Origin: Symsagittifera roscoffensis
Taxonomy: Eukaryota; Xenacoelomorpha; Acoela; Convolutidae
Direction of reading: 5' to 3'
Assembly: GCF_963678635.1 (NCBI RefSeq)
Contig: NC_087068.1
Coordinates: 35,475,436 to 35,539,435 of the forward strand
Length of the DNA stretch: 64,000 bases
Positions 21,561-39,123 of the stretch are shown piece after piece. Below the pieces are notes generated by a model. It had not been told where the DNA came from. It was given only the letters and a program-made list of their open reading frames with translations, and ran no database searches. The position numbers and the translations under genes were made by a program. The first letter of the stretch is position 1. Every line of letters begins with the position of its first letter.

Positions 21561-22589
21561 ACAGGCCCAGTAGATGAATGAGTTGAGGGTTCATGAGATG
21601 AGTTGTGTGAACAAAGCTACTTACGGGAAAAAGACTAGTAATCGATTGCAAGACCATCATCGCCAATCCTGAAGAGATGAATGAAAAGAGTAAATTTGAA
21701 AATCAACAGTTTTAATTTAATACAAGGTGATAATGTTGAATCACAGAACAGGTTTTACGCCATCAAAACAAAGATAGTCAGTCAACGGCAAAAAAAGTCG
21801 AACTGAACAAAAACTAAAGCAAAACAGATAGATCACTGAATCTTCTGAGTAGGCTTTAGAAATCCAAGCAACGAGAACAACTTGCCTCAACATTAGCTTG
21901 ACATTTTGCTTTGTGTGGCTGTTTTTTTTAATAAGGTTAAATCGTCAGCAAAACATTTTTCCTCTTTCTTCAAAATGAAACCGTTCAGTTCAACTCGAGA
22001 AATAGTCTATCGCACTGTTTTATATTAGCATCATCAGAGTCACCATACAAATAGCTTCAGATATTCAGCTACGGTAAACCGACCAACACGTATTTTAGCC
22101 ACAGTTAAATTTAGTTCATCTCTTCATCTACTGGCTAGATTGATATCTACACTCAAAAACGCCATAAGTCTCTTTTTCTCCTCGCGTTAAATCTCTCTAA
22201 AATCATCGAACTCAACAAATATACAATGTATGTATAAATAACGTATAAATAATAGTAAATTTAATTAACTAACAAAACACGCATCGACACTATCTCTGAG
22301 GATGATCATGCTAAGTTTTTCAATGAGCTGATTTTTAGTTACCGATCATCGACAAAATTTTATGTTTGAATCACATCAGAAAAAAAAGAAATATATATAG
22401 TTATGAATTAGACCTTGAGAAAGAAAACAATGAACAAATAACGTCTTAAACACAATTTGGATAAATCAGCAGTTCCACTTCAGTTCACATTTAGAAACAG
22501 ATTTGCGGTTCCAGCAGCTGACTTAGATCGAGGTCACTTCCTCGCCCGAATCTCAGCAGCTTTTTCAGACACGCAATTCTCGTTCCACT
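21561..22589. other. CtBP 3' flank and probable 3' UTR
   Basis: On the minus strand this follows the CtBP stop codon. No clear AATAAA was found near the stop. No other gene is supported. Confidence 0.35.
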
Positions 22590-28750
<6,161 letters not shown>

Positions 28751-29407
28751 TTGATAATGATAATAACCGTTCTATTGATTGATGCTGAGAATGCTTTTAA
28801 CAGACTGAATCGTCAAACCGCCCTTCTTAACATGAGGCATATATGCCCAAAAATCAGCACTTATCTTATCAATACTTATCGGTTGCCAGCTAGACTCATT
28901 CTAGGCGAAGGAGAAGAAATTTTATCACAGGAAGACACCACTCAAGGAGATAATTTAGCGATGGCATTTTATGCGCTGAGCTTGAAAAAACTTATCAGTC
29001 TAAACAAAATTGGGTGTCATCAAGAGTGGTTCGCTGACGACGCCGGAGGCCTTGGGAAGCTAGTTCAACTCCGTGAAGAGTTTGATCTTATGACCAGTAT
29101 CGGCCCCAAGCTTGGGTATTTTCCGGAACCGTCGAAATGTTGGTTAGTAATAAAAAGCGAGGGTCTCCGAGAGCAAGCCAAGCAGGTCTTTGAGAACACG
29201 AATATCAACATCACAAGCGAAGGACGTCCATACTTGGGAGCGGCAATAGGCAGCCAGAACTTCACCAACGACTATCTACGAAACAAAGTTGAAGATTGGT
29301 CGAATGAGTTGCCTTCGCTGGAAGCAGCGGCGAAAAAGGAGCCCCATCTTGCCTATGTTGCTCTCGTCAAGGTGATCCAGAGTCAGGGATTGCAATATAT
29401 TGAATGA
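28751..29407 (+). pseudogene. RT palm-thumb ORF of the third RT-REL copy (218 aa)
   Basis: Motif A is DAENAFNRLNR, motif B DTTQGDNLAM, motif C FADDAGG, followed by IGPKLGYFPEPSKCWLVI and GRPYLGAAIGSQNF. The ORF is open to VIQSQ, where the MITE insertion at 29384 ends it. The frame resumes at RWNFIMRTIPG right after the insertion. The catalytic residues are intact, so decay came by truncation and insertion rather than by point mutation here. Confidence 0.75.
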
Positions 29408-29911
29408 TCAGATATTGAATAATGAGACGATGTCAATATTGAATTTTTAATATTGAGATATTGAAGGCTAGATATTGATATTAATATTGAATTTTTTGTA
29501 GATATTGAGAAAAACGGATTTTGTATCATTGCTTGAAACGTGACGTTTTAACACATACACATAAAACAAATGGTGATAAAAAGTTTCTGAAAATCAAGAT
29601 AACTCAATGGACTGACTAAGTCAAACAGTCAAACAGTCAACTCAACTCACTCAAGCATTAAAATTAAACAAATTAAACAAAAAACAATTACATTGCAAAA
29701 AAAACTAAACAAATTTAATTATATATTTCGAAATTCAATATTGAATTTGATCTCTGGTATCTTAAAATAGTGATAATATTGAGATATTGAGCTTTTAGAT
29801 ATTGATATTGATATTGATATTGAAATTTCATCCTATTTGATATTGATATTGATATTGAATGGAAGATATTGATATTGAGCTCAATATATTGATATTGTAT
29901 TGAAATCCCTG
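29384..29911. mobile_element. hAT-like MITE inserted in the RT gene (528 bp)
   Basis: The ends are CAGGGATTGCAATA and, inverted, CAGGGATTTCAATA (13 of 14). It is flanked by TCCAGAGT (29376-29383) and CCCAGAGT (29912-29919), 7 of 8 identical; in the shifted register CCAGAGTC the match is 8 of 8. Taking out the element and one flank makes the RT frame continuous. The interior consists largely of GATATT units near both ends, with no coding capacity. It belongs to a different family from the MITEs at 10.9 and 48.3 kb. Confidence 0.85.
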
Positions 29912-29919
29912 CCCAGAGT

Positions 29920-30248
29920 CGGTGGAATTTTATAATGAGGACTATTCCTGGTTCTGAACTGCACATGCAGTCATTTGAAGCCAAACTCAGGAACGTTATT
30001 TCTCTTTTAGTCGACAGAACTCTCAGTGATCTAGAACGGGACATCATGCATTGCCATGCTCAGCTGGTGGTTTAGGTCTGACAAATCCAACAGAATGTGC
30101 GTCTTGTTTCTACGAAAACTATGTTAAGCTGACAAACAAATTGAAAAACGCAATTATTGCTCAACAAAATCTTATTGACTACACGAATAGAACTGGACAA
30201 GCAGAAATTTCAAGATCGAACCGTAATTTATTAAATAGTTTCATATAA
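29920..30248 (+). pseudogene. RT thumb remainder of the third RT-REL copy
   Basis: The frame gives RWNFIMRTIPGSELHMQSFE up to about 30045, then shifts by one into LPCSAGGLGLTNP (ORF 30051-30248). These match the thumb of the copy at 17.7-17.95 kb. The coding sequence stops at about 30240, where the LINE begins. Confidence 0.65.
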
Positions 30249-30252
30249 AGTT

Positions 30253-30801
30253 ATGCCTGGATCGTCAGCTAGAAGTCGACTAGCATCGAAGCAGCAGGAG
30301 TGCTGCACCATATGTAACATGTCGAAAGGGGAGAACTGGATCTTATGCGAGAAGTGTCAGAGGTGAACACAAAATATTTTCATGGGATATTCGAAGGATG
30401 AGTTCAAGTTTTTGGAGTGAACAAATGTGACCTTTACATGAAACAGCTGTCTACAGAACCCTCCAATTGATGCAATTGATACAAAGGAATTGAGCAAGGA
30501 TATCACGGAGCTCAAGGAGAGTGTGGAAAGTACTCGGACTATGGTGGAGGAAGTTCTCTCATGTAGACAGCCCCAGCAAACCGTAGCTAAGTATAGCGTT
30601 GTTGTTAAAACGAAAATTGATTATGACCATGAGTTAAGGTTCAGTGGTATACCTGAATATAAGGATGCGGAAAATGAAAGTACAGATAGGGTTGATCGTT
30701 CAAAAGTTTTTGAGCATGATGAAAAACTGATACGAAGTGCTTTTGAAAATTTGGGATTAAACTCAATTGAAATTTCATCTTTTCGGCGACTAGATCAGTA
30801 G
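30253..30801 (+). pseudogene. LINE ORF1 remnant: PHD-like finger, coiled coil, ELRFSGIPE domain
   Basis: It begins MPGSSARSRLASKQ and has CCTIC and NWILCEKCQR, the first half of a PHD-like finger. Stops at 30364, 30418 and 30443 interrupt the second half; the last falls where a zinc cysteine is expected (FT-stop-NSC). ORF 30490-30801 then gives a coiled-coil-like stretch (LSKDITELKESVE) and ELRFSGIPEYKD, with LGLNSIEISSFRRL. This resembles the RNA-binding part of jockey/CR1 ORF1. Confidence 0.55.
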
Positions 30802-31059
30802 AAAAAAATACTCGCACGCGCCCCCAACTTAAAAATGTACGAACCGGAGTATATGGGAAACAAATACTCGATTTTTATTTCGAAATCGTTAAATAAAGAA
30901 GAGCAAGCAAAAAGAGCAATCTTTATTAAAAAACGCAGAGAGCTATTTAACGGAGGAACAGCATGAACTGATATCAAGATACGAAAAGGCGTTTTATACT
31001 TGAAAAACAGGCTAATTGACATTTCCAACTGAATAAATGATTCAAAATTCGAATTTTCA

Positions 31060-31940
31060 GCTATGTGTTACAATATCCGGAGTTTGTTTAAATTATCAAG
31101 ACGTTAAGAATTTTCAACCTTTTTAATAGCTAACCCATATGATTTTGTTTGCGCAGCAGAGACTTGGTTAATAAATGAACAAACGGATTCAGAGCTGTTT
31201 TTACCAGAATACCAATGTTTTCGCTCCAACCTTTAATCGCCATTGAAAACAAAAGCCCATGGTGGTACCATGATATGCGTTAAATCAAGCTATAACTCCC
31301 AACAAGCCTTTTTCGATTTTGACACAAACGGTTCTGCAGTTGCTTGTTACGTTAATATAAATCAAAAGAAAATTCTGATTGTATGTTGCTATAACCCTCC
31401 GGCAAATAGTAAATTTGCGTATACAAATGAAGACCTAACAAGAATTTTCAGTTAGGTAACATAAATCAGCTGACAAGAAATTGCAATGATATTATCATTT
31501 ACGGCGACTTCAATTTTTCCACGATTAACTGGTGTAGCTTATCTTCAGAAAGTTTTTTGGAGCGAGAGTTTTTGAGCATAATCAAAGAAAACAACTTTCA
31601 ACAAAAAAACGACTTTAATACAGCAGCAAGCGGTATATTAGATCTCATTTTGGTTAGCGATAACTTAGAGTCTGTAAATTTAAAGCAAATTACCAGCGAC
31701 GAATGTCAAATCACCAAAATGTCAAATCACTACCCAATTCATCTTAGTTTTTCGGCTATAGGGCAGAACAATATAAAAAGATGTTATGTAAAAAGTGGTG
31801 TGTATAGTTTTTGTAGTAGAGACTATGAAAACTTAATGCGCCTTATTTCAACAAATCCGTTCAATTCCTTTTGCTGGTCAAACCCAAATTGCATTGTTGA
31901 AAATTGGTACCTTTGGCTGAATGTTTTTTCTGAATGAAAC
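31060..31940 (+). pseudogene. APE-type endonuclease domain of the LINE
   Basis: Blocks in order: YNIRSL, CAAETWL (metal-binding Glu), HGGTMICVKSSY, VCCYNPP, IIYGDFNFSTINW (Asp and Asn), SGILDLILVSDN and SNHYPIHLSFS (catalytic His; the usual SDH reads SNH). ORFs 31243-31455 and 31557-31937 cover most of it, with stops and frameshifts at about 31107, 31235 and 31455. The domain would nick target DNA for target-primed reverse transcription. Confidence 0.7.
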
Positions 31941-31959
31941 TATACCGAAAAGAACCCAG

Positions 31960-32618
31960 CATCGAGCTTCTCTGCCACCTTGGATAAGCCAGAGTACATC
32001 TCATCTAATTAAATGTCTTAAGACAGCAAGAAGAAGATAAAAAGATATGCATCCAAAGGTTCTGAAACTGAAATCAATGCTGTAAAAATGCTGTGGAAAT
32101 GACAAGATAGAATATGAAGAAAATCTAGCAGCCGAGACATCAACTGGGAAGCTTTTTAAGTATTTCAGGGCCTTCAAAAAATCAAATATTCCCAGCCTTG
32201 TTTTTTTATAAAAATTAAAAAGCAGAAAACGACAGTGACAAAGCCCAACTATTTTCGAAGTTTTTTGCATCCAATTACGTACAATCTTCTGAATTTTATG
32301 AGTCCTTTCAAGATTGTTCAAAGAATCGCTTTCTAAGCAACCTAACATTCGGAGAAATTGAAATTGAAAGCATATGCGAAAAACTAAATATCAACAAAAG
32401 TAAAGGGCCCGATGAACTACCACCAGTACGTTTTCGGAAATGTAGTAAAACGATTTCCCATTCACTTTTTCAAATCTTTACTAAAATTCTACAAACTTTT
32501 TTCTTTCCAGACTTGTGGAAAAATGCAATAATCAGTCCGGTTTTCAAAAAGGGTAATAAAGCAGACCTAGAAAAATATAGACCTGTTTCTCTTTTATCTC
32601 TGCCCTCTAAAATTTTTG
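31960..32618 (+). pseudogene. LINE RT N-terminal region before the tandem array
   Basis: Readable blocks are HRASLPPWIS, NINKSKGPDELPP, WKNAIISPVFKKGN, KYRPVSLLSLPSKIFERV. These are the standard RT entry blocks of jockey-type elements (P-W, SKGPD, PVFKKG, YRPVSLL). Several frame changes occur between 31960 and 32400. This part exists only once; the amplified part begins at 32619. Confidence 0.7.
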
Positions 32619-33684
32619 AAAGAGTTGTCTTCATTCGACTATATGATCATTACAATTAGACAAATCTCAATTCGGATTTCGAAAGAACCGGCCATTAATT
32701 CAACAACTCCTGACCTTTCTAAATGAAATATATAAAAAAATCGAAAATGGAGAAAAAACAGAAATTATTTTTACAGACTTTAGCAAACTTTCGACAGAGT
32801 TGATCACGGAATTTTGTTACGAAAATTGTTTTCAACATGAGTCAGGGGCAAACTTTTAAATATGATCAAGTCCTACCTTACCAACAGGCATCAGATTGTT
32901 CGAATAAATGGCAAAGAGTCTTCAAGAGAAAAAGTTACCAGTGGAGTGCCACAGGGTAGTATACTGGGGCCTTTGTTTTTTCTGGTCTTTATTAACGACC
33001 TACCAGATTACTGTGTAAATCTTAAAACTATGTAATTTGCAGACTATGCTAAATTCATCAGTTCTGGTCAGGCACAAGAGAAAATCCAAAGTGACCTAGA
33101 TAATGTGTTTTATGGGACCATTGACAATAATATGCCCTTCATTTTGGACAAATGTACGTATCTAAAATTAGGAAAAAATGCAAATGATTTTTACTTCAAC
33201 GGACTCAAGATCAAAAAAAAGACGTAAAAAAAGACCTCGGCTTGACAATATCAAGTAATTTAAACCGGAGTATCTACATAAACAATGCATGCAAGAAAGC
33301 AAACCGTGTATTTTTCATGATAAAACGGAATACAAACAATCTGAGTCGTACTGCAAAATTGAACCTTTATAAATCTATGGTAGTCCCAAATTTAACATAC
33401 GCCAACCCCGCTATGGATTAAGCAAATATGTCAAAAATGAACTTGAGACTATTCAAAAAAGAGTCGTCAAATGGATTTTTCCTGGAACATTGGCATACAA
33501 AGAAAAGATCGCTCAATTGCAAATTTTACCGCTTCCTATGTATAGGAAGATACGACGGTATGCATGTAAATGTGCCCATACTAACAGAGTCTTCTTGCGG
33601 TGTAATGTTTCAGCTGAAACGGCCTAAACGCCTGGAAGCTGAACAAAATTTCTTGTATCAAACTTGCAGACTGGTCAATACTTC
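32619..33684 (+). repeat. RT tandem unit 1 (1066 bp)
   Basis: It runs from AAAGA in the KIFERVV codons to the next AAAGA at 33685. It includes motif A (TDFSK) to the RT C-terminus. An internal deletion of about 50 bp near 33540 and a stop in the YADD region (33033) mark it as older and more decayed. ORF 33428-33712 reads across its end into unit 2. Confidence 0.85.
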
Positions 33685-34821
33685 AAAGAGTTGTCTTCAT
33701 TCGACTATATGATCATTACAAAAAGATTTTTAACAAATCTCAATTCGGATTTCGAAAGAACCGGCCAACAATTCAACAACTTCTGACCTTTCTAAATGAA
33801 ACATTTAAAAGAATCGAAAATGGAGAAGAAAGGGAAATTATTTTTACAGACTTAAGCAAATTTTCGACAGATTTGATCACGGAATTTTGTTACGAAAATT
33901 GATTTCAACATGAGTCAGGGGCAAACTTTTAAAACTGATCAAGTCCTGCCTTACCAATAGGCGTCAGATTGTTCGAATAAATGGCAAAGAGTCTTCAAGA
34001 GAAAAAGTTACCAGTGGAGTGCCACAGGGTAGCATACTGGGTCCTTTGTTTTTTCTGGTCTTTATTAACGACCTACCAGATTACTGTGTAAATCTTAAAA
34101 CTATGTTATTTGCAGACGATACTAAATTCATCAGTTCTGGTCAGGCACAAAAACAAATCAGAAGTGACCCAAATAATGTGTTTAATTGGACCATTGACAA
34201 TAATATGCCCTTCATTTTAGTTAAATGTACGTATCTAAAATTAGGAAAAAATGCAAATTATTTAACTTCAACGAAAATGATTTTTCTTCAAATAATTTCA
34301 AGATCAAAGAAATAGACGTAAAAAAAAGACCTCGGCTTGACAATATCAAGTGATTTAAACTGGAGTATCCACAAAAACAATGCATGCAAGAAAGCAAACC
34401 GTGTATTTTTCATGATAAAACGGAGTACAAACAATCTGAGTCGTACTGCAAAATTGAACCTTTATAAATCTATTGTAGTCCCAAATTTAACATACGCCAA
34501 CCCCTGCTATGGATTAAGCAAATATGTCACAAATGAACTTGAGACTATTCAAAAAAGAATCGTCAAATGGGTTTTTCCTGGAACATTGGCATAAAAAGAA
34601 AAAATTGCTCAGTTGCAAATTTTACCGCTTCCTATGTATATACAGATAAATAATGTTTTGCTACTTTCAAAAATCCGATTAGGAAGATACGACGATATGC
34701 ATGTAAATGTGCCCATACTAACAGAGTCTTCTCGCGGTGTAAGGTTTCAGCTGAAACGGCCTAAACGCCTGAAAGCTGAACAAAATTTCTTTTATCAAAC
34801 TTGCAGACTGGTCAATACTTC
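33685..34821 (+). repeat. RT tandem unit 2 (1137 bp)
   Basis: Same content as unit 1. ORF 34019-34315 holds [14 protein letters not shown] and FADDTKF, then is broken by an insertion-like change near 34260. ORFs 34337-34594 and 34613-34849 carry the rest. It is the longest unit because of small insertions. Confidence 0.85.
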
Positions 34822-35936
34822 GAAGAGTTGTCTTCATTCGACTATATGATCATTACAATAAGATTTTTAACAAATCTCCATTCGGATTTCGAAAGAACCG
34901 GCCAACAATTCAACAACTCCTGACATTTCTAAATGAAACATATAAAGGAATCGAAAATGGAGAAGAAATGGAAATCTTTTTTACAGACTTTAGCAAATTT
35001 TCGACAGAGTTGATCACGGATTTTTGTTCCAAAAATTGTTTTCAACATGAGTCAGGGGCAAACTTTTAAAACTGATCAAGTCCTACGTTACCAATAGGCA
35101 TCAGATCGTTCGAATAAATGGCAAAGAGTTTTCAAGAGAAAAAGTTACCAGTGGAGTGCCACAGGGTAGCATACTGGGTCCTTTGTTTTTTTCTGGTCTT
35201 TATTAACGACCTACCAGATTACTGTGTAAAATTTAAAACTATGTTATTTGCAGACGATGCTAAATTCATCAGTTCTGGTCACGCGCAAGAGCAAATCCAA
35301 AGTGACCTAAATAATGTGTTTAATTGGACCATTGACAATAATATGCCCTTCATTTTAGACAAATGTACGTATCTAAAATTCGGAAAAAATGCAAATTATT
35401 TTCACTTCAACGGACTCAAGATCAAAGAAATAGACATAAAAAGAGACCTCGGCTTGACAATATCAAGTGATTTAAACTGGAGTATCCACATAAACAATGC
35501 ATGCAAGAAAGCAAACCGTGTATTTTTCATGATAAAACGGAATACAAACAATCTGAGTCGTACTGCAAAATTGAACCTTTATAAATCTATGGTAGTCCCA
35601 AATTTAACATACGCCAAACCCTGCTATGGATTAAGCAATTATGTCACTAATGAACTTGAGACTTTTCAAAAAAGAGTCGTCAAATGGATTTTTCCTGGAA
35701 CATTCATACAACGAAAAAATTGCTCAATTGCAAATTTTACCGCTTCCTAATTATATACAGATAAATAATGTTTTGCTACTTTCAAAAATCGGATTAGGAA
35801 GAAACGACGATATGCATGTAAATTTGCCCATACTAACAGAGTCTTCTCGCGGTGTAAGGTTTCAGCTGAAACGGCCTAAACGCCTGAAAGCTGAACAAAA
35901 TTTCTTTTATCAAACTTGCAGACTGGTCAATACTTC
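34822..35936 (+). repeat. RT tandem unit 3 (1115 bp)
   Basis: ORF 35118-35750 (210 aa) covers the palm with FADDAKF and the thumb. Units 3, 4 and 5 share variants not found in units 1 and 2, for example ACGGATTTTTG after motif A and GAAGAAATGGAAATC before it. They form a younger group. Confidence 0.85.
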
Positions 35937-37051
35937 AAAGAGTTGTCTTCATTCGACTATATGATCATTACAATAAGATTTTTAACAAATCTCAATTCAG
36001 ATTTCGAAAAAACCGGCCAACAATTCAACAACTCCTGACCTTTCTAAATGAAACATATAAAGGAATCGAAAATGGAGAAGAAATGGAAATCATTTTTACA
36101 CACTTTAGCAAACTTTCGACAGAGTTGATCACGGATTTTTGTTACAAAAATTGTTTTCAACATGAGTCAGGGGCAAACTTTTAAAACTGATCAAGTCCTA
36201 CGTTACCAATAGGCATCAGATTGTTCGAATAAACGGCAAAGAGTTTTCAAGAGAAAAAGTTACCAGTGGAGTGCCACAGGGTAGCATACTGGGTCCTTTG
36301 TTTTTTCTGGTCTTTATTAACGATCTACCAGATTACTGTGTAAATCTTAAAACTATATTATTTGCAGACGATGCTAAGTTCATCAGTTCTGGTCAGGCAC
36401 AAGAGCAAATCCAAAGTGACCTAAATAATGTGTTTAATTGGACCATTGACAATAATATGCCCTTCATTTTAGACAAATGTACGTATCTAAAATTAGGAAA
36501 AAATGCAAATGATTTTCACTTCAACGGACTCAAGATCAAAGAAATAGACATAAAAAGAGACCTCGGCTTGACAATATCAAGTGATTTAAACTGGAGTATC
36601 CACATAAACAATGCATGCAAGAAAGCAAACCGTGTATTTCTCATGATAAAACGGAATACAAACAATCTGAGTCGTACTGCAAAATTGAAGCTTTATATTT
36701 CTATGGTAGTCCCAAATTTAACATACGCCAACCCCTGCTATGGATTAAGCAAATTTGTCACAATTGAACTTGAGACTATTCAAAAAAGAGTCGTCAAATG
36801 GATTTTTCCTGGAACATTGGCATACAAAGAAAAAATTGCTCAATTGCAAATTTTACCGCTTCCTATGTATATACAGATAAATAATATTTGCTACTTTCAA
36901 AAATCGGATAAAGAAGATACGACGATATGCATGTAAATGGGCCCATACTAACAGAGTCTTCTCGCTGTGTAATATTTCAGCTGAAACGGCCTAAACGCCT
37001 GAAAGCTGAACGAAATTTCTTGTATCAAACTTGCAGACTGGTCAAAACTTC
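35937..37051 (+). repeat. RT tandem unit 4 (1115 bp)
   Basis: ORF 36271-36936 (221 aa) runs from PQGSILGP through FADDAKF to the thumb. This unit is followed not by another unit but by the natural 3' part of the LINE (37052 on) and by REL sequence of the host element. Confidence 0.85.
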
Positions 37052-37482
37052 AAAGATAGACGTGAGGATTTATTGTGGTCTCAAACAGCTACTACTGAGG
37101 AAATTCTGGTAGAAATTTGGAAAATATAGTGAAGTTGACAAGTGCAAGTGGAAAATTGGGTGCGATTGTGCGGCAAACAACTGCCGCAGCAAGACGTACA
37201 TATGACGATACAATGAAGGGGCCAGGACCCCATGTGGAAACACAGAAGCCATCCTACTACTACTATTATTACAACTAAACATGCAAAAGAAGCCCTCGAA
37301 ATTGTGTATTCCCGAAGTGAGAATGAAATGAAGCGCACGCTAGACCTGCTACAGCCAAAAGGAACATCCGCATGGCTGACTTGTCTGCCACCTAGGGAGC
37401 AGAATTTTTACATGAACAGTGATGAGTTCCGGGATGCACTGTGTCTCCGATATGGATGGCACCTGAAAGGAATGGCTCAAAC
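37052..37482 (+). repeat. LINE 3' end plus REL start, first copy, cut off at a duplication junction
   Basis: It gives the RT C-terminus (LKQLLLRKFW, then CKWKIGCDCAANNC after a stop), a short CTACTACTATTATTAC tail, and then REL sequence (TKHAKEALEIVYSRSEN to HLKGMAQT). At 37483 it jumps back to CTTCTCGCGG, equivalent to 35842. The same segment continues normally at 38693-39124. Confidence 0.8.
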
Positions 37483-39123
37483 TCTTCTCGCGGTGTAAGG
37501 TTTCAGCTGAAACGGCCTAAACGCCTGAAAGCTGAACAAAATTTCTTTTATCAAACTTGCAGACTGGTCAATACTTCAAAGAGTTGTCTTCATTCGACTA
37601 TATGATCATTACAATAAGATTTTTAACAAATCTCAATTCAGATTTTGAAAGAACCGGCCAACAATTCAACAACTCCTGACCTTTCTAAATAAAACATATA
37701 AAGGAATCGAAAATGGAGAAGAAATGGAAATCATTTTTACAGACTTTAGCAAACTTTCGACAGAGTTGATCACGGATTTTTGTTACAAAAATTGTTTTCA
37801 TCATGAGTCAGGGGCAAACTTTTAAAACTGATCAAGTCCTACGTTACCAATAGGCATCAGATTGTTCGAATAAATGGCAAAGAGTTTTCAAGAGAAAAAG
37901 TTACCAGCGGAGTGCCACAGGGTAGCATACTGGGTCCTTTGTTTTTTCTGGTCTTTATTAACGACCTACCAGATTACTGTGTAAATCTTAAAATTATATT
38001 ATTTGCAGACGATGCTAAATTCATCAGTCCTGGTCAGGCACAAGAGCAAATCCAAAGTGACCTAAATAATGTGTTTAATTGGACCATTGACAATAATATG
38101 CCCTTCATTTTAGACAAATGTACGTATCTAAAATTAGGAAAAAATGCAAATGATTTTCTCTTCAACGGCCTCAAGATCAAAGAAATAGACATAAAAAAAG
38201 ACCTCGGCTTGACAATATCAAATGATTTAAACTGGAGTATCCACATAAACAATGCATGCAAGAAAGCAAACCGTGTATTTTTCATGATAAAACGGAATAC
38301 AAACAATCTGAGTCGTACTGCAAAATTGAACCTTTATAAATCAATGGTAGTCCCAAATTTAACATACGCCAACCCCTGCTATGGATTAAGCAAATATGTC
38401 ACAAATGAACTTGAGACTATTCAAAAAAGAGTCGTCAAATGGATTTTTCCTGGAACATTGGCATACAAAGAAAAAATTGCTCAATTGCAAATTTTACCGC
38501 TTCCTATGTATAAACAGATAAATAATATTTGCTACTTTCAAAAATCGGAAAAGGAAGATACGACGATATGCATGTAAATGTGCCCATACTAACAGAGTCT
38601 TCTCGCGGTGTAATGTTTCAGCTGAAACGGCCTAAACGCCTGAAAGCTGAACGAAATTTCTTGTATCAAACTTGCAGACTGGTCAATACTTCAAAGATAG
38701 ACGTGAGGGTTTTTTGTGGTCTCAAACAGCTACTACTGAGGAAATTCTGGTAGAAATTTGGAAAATATAGTGAAGTTGACCAGTGCAAGTGGAAAATTGG
38801 GTGCGATTGTGCGGCGAACAACTGCCGCAGCAAGACGTACATATGACGATACAATGAAGGGGCCAGAACCCCATGTGGAAACACAGAAGCCATCCTACTA
38901 CTACTACTATTACAACTAAACATGCAAAAGAAGCCCTCGAAATTGTGTATTCCCGAAGTGAGAATGAAATGAAGCGCACGCTAGACCTGCTACAGCCAAA
39001 AGGAACATCCGCATGGCTGACTTGTCTGCCACCTAGGGAGCAGAATTTTTACATGAACAGTGATGAGTTCCGGGATGCACTGTGTCTCCGATATGGATGG
39101 CACCTGAAAGGAATGGCTCAAAC
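37483..39123 (+). repeat. Second copy of a 1,641-bp duplication, including RT unit 5 (37578-38692)
   Basis: The segment 35842-37482 is repeated as 37483-39123, with no net length change (1641 bp each) and few substitutions. Unit 5 inside it is 1115 bp with ORF 37912-38577 (221 aa, FADDAKF). The junction has one base of overlap, so long homology was not needed. This duplication is later than the 1.1-kb array because it contains array units. Confidence 0.85.

Larger units (their letters stand above)
30249..33684 (+). mobile_element. Jockey/CR1-type LINE (ORF1, APE endonuclease, RT), decayed
   Basis: ORF1 starts at 30253 and is followed by an APE-type endonuclease (31060-31940) and an RT (about 31960-33684). 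Many single-base frame breaks and stops occur. The insertion splits the third RT-REL copy. Its original 3' end lies beyond 37052, in the segment ending with CTACTACTATTATTAC at about 37258-37273, because the RT was internally amplified. No target duplication was identified. APE-type endonuclease with this RT places it in the jockey superfamily; the exact clade is open. Confidence 0.8.

Noticed and set aside
29715-30047. 110-aa minus ORF with SISISIS/QYQYQY
   Set aside because: Product of the GATATT repeats in the MITE.
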